Shown in pieces: positions 56,668 to 64,000 of a DNA stretch of 64,000 nucleotides. The notes below the pieces were generated by a model, which worked only from the letters and a program-made list of their open reading frames with translations, had not been told where the DNA came from and did not search any database. Numbering within the stretch: position 1 is the stretch's first letter; each line of letters starts with the position of its first letter. Made by a program: the position numbers and the translations under genes. This DNA is from Adiantum capillus-veneris (Eukaryota > Streptophyta > Polypodiopsida > Polypodiales > Pteridaceae): positions 37,706,058-37,770,057 of the forward strand of contig CM043946.1 of NCBI GenBank assembly GCA_014529385.2, given 5' to 3'.

Positions 56668-58559
56668 AGCATCGGCTCCACAGTCATGTCGAGGGACTCG
56701 GGGGGTTGACTATGTGTAAAACTACCATATCACGTGCGTTCAAGACATGTTTGTAAAACCCCTTATTTGTGAATTTTGTTAAGAGTATAGTGTACCCTTT
56801 TCTTTTAAAATCTGTAAATTTTTTTCAAATTTGAAAAAATAATTCTCTTCTGTATATATATTTCTGTAAGTTTCAAGAACTTTAAATACCCTTCTTTTGA
56901 ACTCACATGATAGGTTACATTTTTATTAGGTGACCTCCCTGGGGTCGGGGACGACATGAGCTAGGAGGAGGGAACTATTAGCTGGAGACGGCGGCCACAC
57001 TTAACTGAAGAATGAAGGAATGACGGAGGATGAAATTCCCTTGTAATCACTCCCTGATTGAGAAAGAACCGTAATTCACTTGTAAATACTTGGGGCTTTG
57101 CAGAAGCTTCCAACTTGTATATTATTTTTTCCATTAGACTGAGTAGGATTTCACATTTGGAACATTAGGGTTTGTATTTGTAAGGTATATATACCAAATT
57201 CCAACCTTAATGAAAGAACCCTTGTTCATTTTATAACTGTGTCTGTGAGCAGCCTACTCTATGTACGAGAGAGAGTGAGAGCTTATCGTGACACTACGTG
57301 CACACCGGCGGTCATAATCGGGAACAGAGAAGTGCACCGTGTTTCCCTCAAAGAGAGGTACGCGCCAATACCCACATTGCACGCGTATGGCCCGGCTTCG
57401 GAGATCGACCCGCGAGCTATTTCTAGGGTTTTGGTAAGCAAACGGTGTCTGTTTTCGCATTGCAACATATCCATACGCTCATGTTGAGTATAGCTACGCA
57501 TTAGGCATCTTAGATTTTAGAAATGATGACCTGCAAAAACCTATCAGACATACTACGTGATTCTGCCCATGGGGTATTTACGGGTAGGGTTTTGGGTCAT
57601 GGACCTTAGGGAGAGTGGCCTAGTGGTGTTACTAGGATATCCCTCAAGTTTCGTAGCGTTTCGAGATCGTCTAAGTGGTTTTTGGCTCATGGTAGCATCA
57701 AAGGAAATCTCCTCCTGTGCATAAGAGTAGGCTTTGACTTAGACATAGGTATAAGACCTCTGTAGGAACTAGTCATTTGCCGATCAAGTGTAGGTTGACA
57801 CCCTATGCTTGCTTCCATGCGCCTGCGGGTCGAGCTTCGTCCTTAGCTCACATTCTTGTTAGGTGAGTTCTCATTGTGCTGACGTCCATTGCGGCGTATC
57901 CGCCAACATATGTGCCAAACTCGTTTGAGCGAGCTTGTTGAGCACTTGAGAGATAGCTAGGAGACTCATGGACTCTAATACTAGCTAGGCAATGCAAAGT
58001 GAATGAGTATGCCAATAGTAGCTAGGAGACTTGAGGACTCTAATTCCAGATGAAGCACAAAGCTCAAGCATTTTTACTTCCTTTCCTTTATTCATAACTT
58101 ATGCGGGATCTGCTAGAGATGAAATAGACACTCATAGCCTAAAGCATAGCTAAGTCAACTGCCATTAATGAGCAATTTACCAATCAGGGCTAGGAAATAA
58201 AGCTACTAGATTTTAACCTAAGGCCATGATACCTACTTAAAGCCATACTAATAAGACTAAACTCATCGTGAATGAAGCACAACAAGGTACAAAAGGTCTA
58301 AAACCTTTGAGCATCTAGATTGGCAATAAGTAACAACACCATAATGTCAATGCATTCCTAGCATAGTACAATGACAACATGTAACAACATAGCAAATGTG
58401 GAAAGCCAAAAGAAGAGGAAGAAGTACACCTGGTGATCTGATGGATCACGTGCATAGCTACCTTCAAAGAAAATTCACAGTCACCAACACTGCATAAAAG
58501 GTCATAACAAAGCACTACACACCTCCAAAAGGCACATTAGTGGATTCATCTAGACACTA
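56668..58559. other. Unassigned sequence
   Basis: No supported gene. A GGGGTCGGGGACGACATGAG stretch near 56941 and a TATATATA box near 57184-57192 would suit the end and LTR of a retroelement, but no repeated partner was found in the window. Confidence 0.4.
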
Positions 58560-58624
58560 GTCACAAAAATAGAACTAAACTAACACACAAACCTACCTAC
58601 CTTCCATCACTCAAGTGATAAGGA

Positions 58625-58885
58625 TCAAAGTAAGTTGAGGTTGGAAAGATCAGCCGATAGCTCTAAAACTAAACCACCATCCTCATCATCAAGGTAAATG
58701 AAATCCTCTTTCGTGAGACCATGTGACTCATCCGTCCAATCAAAAGAATCATCCTCATCAACTTCCATGCAAAATAGCACTAGGAATTTCACAAGGCTTG
58801 CATATGCAACTTGGACAAAAGGATAAACTTGGGCAATTGGGTGAATTTCCTCAATAGCATAGGGATCAAGAGGCGGATCAGGCAC
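58625..58885 (-). CDS. Small acidic ORF in the second copy, unrecognised
   Basis: 86 codons, strongly acidic (VDEDDSFDWTDES, YLDDEDGG), in a stretch where this copy is some 500 bases longer than the full-length element. It may be original element sequence lost elsewhere, or inserted sequence. No function can be proposed. Confidence 0.25.
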   Translation of the reverse strand: MPDPPLDPYAIEEIHPIAQVYPFVQVAYASLVKFLVLFCMEVDEDDSFDWTDESHGLTKEDFIYLDDEDGGLVLELSADLSNLNLL

Positions 58886-59336
58886 TCTAACTCCTCAACA
58901 TTTCTCTCACAAGTGAGTGTTTTGACCAAATCACATTGAGAGTAAATAACAAGATAACATAATTTGCATACTTGGGACATATAAAAAGAATATTTGAGAG
59001 AATAAACCATATCTATGTACACAAATGGAGGATGGTTAGGTGTTTCATGACATAGGTTGTTGTTTCAGGGCACATGATGTGACACGTGGAGTTTTGGGTC
59101 AGTGAGTCAGACTAGTAGGGTGCACTCTTATTGAATAAGTACTCTTTCTCTTTTACTGTTTGTTTTGTGTTTTGTTTCAACTCAAAGGGATGACTTACTA
59201 TAAAGCTATATAGATACAATCCCGCAAATCAAAAAGTTCAAAAGTCAGGGAAGGAAGATGTACAGGGTAGCAATTGAATGACAAGTAAGAAATGCCCCCT
59301 TCCTTGGGTAGATCATACCTTTTGGAATGATGTCTT

Positions 59337-60067
59337 CACTCATTGAAACCAATTGGTCCAATCGGAAACAAGTGGTGAATGGGGCAACAATGTTGGAATA
59401 ACGCTAGGTGCAACATCAAGTTGCAACAGTGGTAAGGTAGTCTCCCAAGAATGAATATGAGATGGTGAATCTAATAGTGGAAAATGTATAGTGGGCAATA
59501 TAGGTTCCACTAAGTTTTCCAAAGAATGTAAAGTGGTCGAAAGTGATGGTGTAGAAGCTTCAACATCACATGATAATCTTAAAGAAGAACCAGAAGCTTC
59601 CGATGACTCACCTCTTTTTGAGCATGAGAGATATGATGGAGGACTGGCAGGTATCGACATAGACTCAAAGTCAAATGTATCATTTTCAACAATCTTCCCC
59701 TCACCTCGGTCATCCACAAGAATTGGTAAGGTAGGAGTGGATGAGCAATCTCTCACATAGAATGGTGGATAATGATTTAAACGTCCTTTAAACACTCAAA
59801 TAAGACAATTTCCATCATAGTAGACCTGGGCTTCTAGTAATACCTTAGGTATCCAGCGCAAAGTAATGTGAAGATTGCGAGTGTGGTGCGCTTTTCAGAA
59901 GGCTTCCTCCTTGAACTAGGTGGAGAAGGAATTAGTGGAGCCTTGGGAACCCATTCATACGTAACTTGTTTCATAATAGGAGAAACCCTTGGGGAAATAC
60001 TGGTGGTGTCATTTATAGAGCTTGAAGACATAGAACCAACAATATCAATGGAGTTTGTTTTGAGCAC
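59337..60067 (-). pseudogene. W-V-P-K tail of the second copy
   Basis: Near the start, YEWVPKAPL aligns with YKWVPKASL of the full-length element. A frame change follows and then 151 codons (59795-59340) end SWETTLPLLQL...WTNWFQ, matching SWESTLPPLQL...WNNWFQ. Conservation of this ending in a copy that has lost its protease indicates the tail was once under constraint. Confidence 0.75.
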
Positions 60068-60198
60068 TTGTCACTACCCTAAACATGAAATCCATCAATT
60101 TGGAGATATTCAATGGGACCTTTTGAGATTCTAGTCCGGTACCAAGAACTGGTGAAGAGGGGATCTCTACTGCTTCGATGGGATCATGTATTTTCTCA

Positions 60199-60624
60199 TT
60201 AAACACTCTTCTTGGTTTTCTTGGGTTTTACCCCTTGTGGATTTTCTTGGGAGTTCTTAGTCTCTTTGGGAAGCTCTAAGGACACCTTTTGTTTTGGGGA
60301 AGGAGGCATGTTTTCCTTTTGATGTCCTTGAATTGCGGCTTTTCTTGATCCATTCACATTATCCCCCTCATGTGTTCTTTCCCTTATGGTGGCGGTTTTA
60401 GTTTTGATGTTTTCAACTGAATCGGAGTCATCGTTGGGTTCATTCAAATATACGGGGTCATCTCCTATCCCAATGTTAGTCTTTGAGCTTGGATCTGAAT
60501 ATGTAGCCTTGACTGATTTCTTCCTTTGTGTTTTATTCTTCCTTGCTTGGGCAATTGATGCAGCAAATCTCTCTTCAAGGACATAGTTTTGATTTTGAAG
60601 CATATACCGTGTGATTATATTCAT
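60199..60624 (-). pseudogene. Basic/acidic gag linker of the second copy
   Basis: 141 codons with ITRYMLQ, NKTQRKKS, SSKTNIGIGDDPVYLNE and DDSDSVE, aligning with ITRSMLQ, KKTRRKKS, SSKTNIGTGDDPVYMND and DDSDSIE of the full-length element. It then passes into a Pro/Lys-rich stretch. Confidence 0.82.
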
Positions 60625-60736
60625 TGTTGTAACTGGATTTGTTTAGGGTGCAAACTCAAGCAAGGTTAAGGGTGTAATCTTGGGTGCACTCGGGTCATGT
60701 GGACATTGAGCAATCAAATGATCTATACCACAACGG

Positions 60737-61432
60737 TGTTAAGTATGGAGCCTCATTTACCCCTTGTACTTTTCTGTGGTAAAAATTCACATTTGTAAGG
60801 CCCCCATTATGAGGAGAAGCCATTGTGAGTGAAGGAAAATAGTCGCCGGAAACCAAAATTTTCACAATCGGAATATTATGGCCAGACGGTGGCCGAAAAG
60901 TGGTCGAAAAACGATCGGTCGGTTGGCTGGTTGGCCGGTGGTTGGAAGTCAATGGCCGGTGGACGGTGGCCGAATTCAATGGCTAGTGGACGAATTCAAA
61001 AGCAGACTTGTCTTCTCAAGGGCGGCCACACATGGGCGGACTGGAGGGTCCGGTTTGGACTTATCTACACAAGGGCGGCTACACATGGCTACCTCTCATG
61101 AGAGAGGGTAGCCCTTTTGGCCTATAAAAGGAGGCCATTTCTACACACATTTTATTGTGTGAAGTTGATGCAACAAGGTGGGGTGTGAGGTGTTGAGAGT
61201 GAAGCAAGGCGGGAGCTCTATTAAGGGTATAAACCCTTTGTAAACTACTTCTTGTTTTGAAGTACTAAAGCCATTGAGTGGCTACTTTCCCATGGACATA
61301 GCCCACATTGGGTGAACCACGTATATCGTGTGTACTCTCTCTCTCTCTCTCTCTACTCTATAATCTCTTGTGTGTGAAATCTATTAAGTAATCTACTCAA
61401 ATAACTATTTAGCTACGTCATATTTCTTAACA
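60737..61432 (+). mobile_element. Solo LTR of 696 bp
   Basis: Starts TGTTAAG and ends CTTAACA, flanked by AACGG and AATGG (5-bp duplication with one mismatch). It interrupts alignment of the second copy with the full-length element at the CNRCG-type knuckle. A TATAAAAG box at 61123-61130 is followed by a CT tract. There is no interior coding sequence, so it is what remains after LTR-LTR recombination. Confidence 0.82.
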
Positions 61433-61499
61433 AATGGTTACAGGTTAGTACTAGGATTGCCAATGTGCTCTCGTGATTGGCTTGCACTGGTGGAGCATT

Positions 61500-62230
61500 C
61501 CTTTGTAATGTATTTGGACACTCCGCTACACAATGTGGTCCACCAAAATCGTAGCATTGAAGAGGTGGTCTCTTGGCAAAACTATTGATATTTTGGGCCC
61601 TTGGAGAAAAAGGAGATGCTTGATAGACCGGCTTGACTTGTCAAAAAGCATCTTCCATGTAATACTGAGGACTCGTTTCAAATGTATCGAGCTCATACGG
61701 AACGATGGGGTCTATATCATCATTATAATCATATGTGCTAGATGACTCACACCCTACCTGGTTCATTGGGATAACTCTTGGATGTGGAGGTTGTGGTCCT
61801 AGCACTAGAGGTGGTAAAGGAACTGATTGGATATCATTATGGGTTCTCGAGACTAGATGAGATGGTGTTTCCTTAGTAGGTGGAGTAGGCATTAACGCAA
61901 GTACCTCAGGCGTATTTGTCCAAGTTGTAGGTGGCCTACTTGCTAGCATGCGTTTAAGTGTTAGGCAATCTTTAGATTGACGCCCATACTTATCACACGT
62001 GTTGCAATATCCATTGAATTTATCCCTAAAGGTGGGACATTTACTCATATTATGTTTACCCAAGAAAACTGAGCACCACTGTTTCTCCCTCTTTGGGTAC
62101 ATGTGACTATTTTGTGGAGCACGGTTATCCCTCAAACCCTCTTGGATAACTATGATAGATTTAGTGAGATTCTCTAAGGTCATGCCCGCTAGCTTTTGCT
62201 CTTTAACACTAGAATGGTAAACTAACAGGA
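61500..62230 (-). pseudogene. gag zinc-knuckle region of the second copy
   Basis: Includes DNRAPQNSHMYPKREKQWC, CPTFRDKFNGYCNTCDKYG and LVLGPQPPHPRVIPMNQVG, aligning with the full-length element. In the first knuckle a Cys has become Phe, in the second the His has become Arg, so zinc binding is lost. The frame breaks at 61641. Confidence 0.82.
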
Positions 62231-62903
62231 CATAAAAGTTTCCTTTTAGGGTTTTGGAAAAAAATTCCAGAACCATAGTAGATCCACTCATTTTGAAAAA
62301 TCCTTTCATGAGCTTATAGTTCAAGAACTACTACATATGGAAAAAAAGAGAAACTTGTAAGTTTTCTCATCCCTTGGTCACTACAAGCCTCCAAAGTTGA
62401 TGGACCAACGCATTTTACCCAAAACAACAATTTTTTACGGTTGATTGCATATAAATAAGAGTGGGGATTTTTGTACGACATGAGATAAAATGCCTTGTTA
62501 ACTTCAATGGGTTGGTTATCAAAACATATGGTTGCTTTTACCTCACTAATTGTTTTTTGGGCAAAAAAAATAGCTACAAAAATGTTGCATTTTTTCCATT
62601 CTATGGACCTATCATCAAAGTTTCTATAGTCACACTCGATACATATACTATATACATGTTTTCTTTGTTTCCTTTGGGCCTTTGGATTCAAAAGGAGTCA
62701 TGGAGCATGTCAAAAGGATAATGGATCTCTTACTAAGTGGAACCTTGGGGGCAATGATAAAGTGTTAAATACAACAAACATGGAAAAACTCGGTTTAGCA
62801 TTATGACCTCTAGAAACCCATAGAAACTACTCAATATCTAGCCAAGTTTGTAGTCTATGATTAGATATGGTTACTACCTGTAAAATATACACAATAGGCC
62901 TAA
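62231..62903. other. Unassigned sequence upstream of the second copy
   Basis: A minus-strand frame of 125 codons (62691-62314) has no similarity I can name and does not align with gag of the full-length element. It is probably flanking sequence. Confidence 0.4.
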
Positions 62904-63093
62904 CACGACAACAATAAAGGGGACCTTCGACGCAGGTTTTGACGCTCTCCATCGAAAAAATCGTCGAAATACGTGTCCCTACAAAAACGTCGCAATATGC
63001 GTCGATATATGCATCGAAAGGCACTGTTATCGATGCATATTTCGACGTGCCTAGCGACGCAGATTGCGATGACCATAACATTAAAAAACAATA

Positions 63094-63169
63094 TTGGGCA
63101 GAGGACAGGCTGTGCGTAGTGAAAACATGGACACAGCCCCCACAGCCAGACTGCCTGTCCTCTGCCCAA
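63094..63169. repeat. Subterminal stem-loop of the second CACTA element
   Basis: TTGGGCAGAGGACAGGC at 63094-63110 pairs perfectly with 63153-63169. Confidence 0.9.
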
Positions 63170-63340
63170 GAAAGCGAGCAGCACCAAAATCAACCGTGCT
63201 CCCACAAAAATTTCGACAGGGTTCCCTTCATTTTAACATAAACTTTTCAAAAAAACCATATGTATACGCCTTCTACATGCTATCCATGTAGGATCTCACA
63301 TGAGATTTAAGGCAAATGGAAGAAATGAAATGAACTTTGT

Positions 63341-63640
63341 GCAAAACCATAACCAAGTTAAAACCATAACCATAACAAACTTTGTGCAAAACCATAACCA
63401 AATTAAAACCATAACCGGCCATAACCATATTGATCAAAACCATAATGATAACCATAACCATAAACAAAACCATAACCATAACCATAACCATAAAGTTAAA
63501 CATAACCATAAACAAAAAAATAATCATAACCATGTTTATACAAGGACAATAACCATAACCATGTCTATACAATGACAATAACCATAACCATAAAGAAAAC
63601 AATAACCATAACCATGTATGAACAATAACCATAACCATGT
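63341..63640. repeat. AACCAT-rich tandem array in second CACTA element
   Basis: Dozens of CATAACCATAAC units. They are read through as Val/Met or Asn/His peptides, which are artefacts. Confidence 0.92.
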
Positions 63641-63818
63641 CTATACAAAAAAGAGACACAGAAGCATGTCTGTGTCTCACAAAACATATATGAAATCCAC
63701 TGATGATTAGGTGTCACAACCTGCACATAGGACAAGTCACAAATTTGGTATTGATATTACTTTACATAAAATTATTTAATTAAATCACTCACACATATTA
63801 ACGTCTCACCTCAATCGA

Positions 63819-64000
63819 TCAGCGAGACTCTAAGGCCTCCCAGTCTACAGGCTCTCCTAAGGCATCAAGATCATTCAATTCTTCATAAATACCTCTGTGA
63901 TATCCATCTGTCTCCTCCTGGTGTGTTGGGGCTCGATACATTGCGTTTATACAAAAACTAAAGTTATTAAGAATACATGATTCATCACGTTTAAAAAGAT
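63819..64000 (-). CDS. C-terminal end of CACTA transposase, partial
   Basis: A minus-strand frame enters at the right edge and stays open for 59 codons, ending in DLDALGEPVDWEALESR and a TGA. It lies 916 bases from the element end, against 752 in the element at 47107, and has the same kind of acidic ending. No conserved domain falls inside the visible part, so the call rests on position and on the rest of the element. Confidence 0.55.
   Translation of the reverse strand, partial: LFKRDESCILNNFSFCINAMYRAPTHQEETDGYHRGIYEELNDLDALGEPVDWEALESR

Larger units (their letters stand above)
58560..62230 (-). mobile_element. Second, internally deleted copy of the gag-protease retroelement family
   Basis: Minus-strand blocks align in order with the full-length element at 23809: zinc-knuckle gag (62230-61500), second knuckle region and basic/acidic linker (60720-60199), a short piece of the gag-protease linker (60180-60120), W-V-P-K tail (60067-59340) and a piece of the 3' non-coding region (about 58595-58640). 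The protease and part of the linker are missing between about 60110 and 60067, which looks like an internal deletion. No LTR of the type seen in the full-length copy is present at either side. A solo LTR has inserted at 60737-61432. Confidence 0.85.
62904..64000. mobile_element. Second CACTA element, left part, running off the window
   Basis: Starts CACGACAACAATAAAGG, close to CACTACAACAAAAAAAGG of the element at 47107 but with a changed fourth base. It is then parallel to it throughout: CGACGC-type subterminal motifs, stem-loop (63094-63169), a shared AGAAAGCGAGCAGCACCAAA stretch, AACCAT array, and the C-terminal end of a minus-strand transposase. The remaining exons and the right end lie beyond the window. 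Confidence 0.85.

Noticed and set aside
63341-63640. AACCAT array as possible telomeric or centromeric satellite
   Set aside because: The unit is not the telomere repeat, and it is found at the same place in two CACTA elements, so it belongs to the transposon.

Overview
The window looks like nuclear DNA of a land plant: a transposon-dense, gene-poor intergenic stretch with no complete host gene that I can support. The plant call rests on LTR retrotransposons with the usual plant primer-binding sites (TGGTATCAGAGC for initiator tRNA-Met; TGGCGCCGCTGCCGGGGA of the tRNA-Asp type used by Tat/Athila-like elements), on CACTA (En/Spm) DNA transposons with a TNP2-type transposase, and on abundant CT/GA, CA/GT and AT microsatellites. 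I cannot name the species.

Layout. 1-491 is the right end of a CACTA element inserted in a minus-strand Ty3/gypsy protease-RT remnant (492-2040). 2040-6373 is mostly unassigned, with one retroelement 3'-UTR fragment near 4.9-5.15 kb. 6374-34260 is a nested stack. The oldest layer is a minus-strand retroelement with a gag-like ORF and no pol. Its gag is split by two independent LTR-retrotransposon insertions whose original sites lie within 20 bases of each other. One is a gypsy element with RT, RNase H, integrase and a chromodomain-like tail (10303-23789, duplication ATCTG). The other is a gag-protease element without RT or integrase (23809-32722, duplication TATAC). The gypsy element is itself hit by two members of a non-coding family with 142-bp LTRs (11210-13629 minus, 14447-19247 plus), and the second of these holds a further older relative.

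Right of the stack, 35221-43814 is a decayed minus-strand gag-protease element with its 5' LTR, a tRNA-Asp-type primer site and a leader carrying a 20-base palindrome three times. 43815-47106 is largely unassigned, with one decayed coding remnant. 47107-52809 is a nearly complete CACTA element with a multi-exon TNP2 transposase on the minus strand, damaged by at least three in-frame stops. 52810-58560 holds a fragment of a PLP-dependent transsulfuration-type enzyme, a long hairpin, a 285-bp MITE-like element and an unrecognised frameshifted ORF. 58560-62230 is a second, internally deleted copy (minus) of the gag-protease family, with a 696-bp solo LTR in its gag. From 62904 a second CACTA element runs off the right edge, its transposase C terminus being visible.

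How the parts relate. The full-length gag-protease element has nearly identical LTRs yet carries at least five coding lesions and lacks RT and integrase, so it must have been copied with enzymes supplied in trans. The short-LTR elements encode nothing and must depend on another element in the same way. No tRNA, rRNA, CRISPR array or replication origin was seen.
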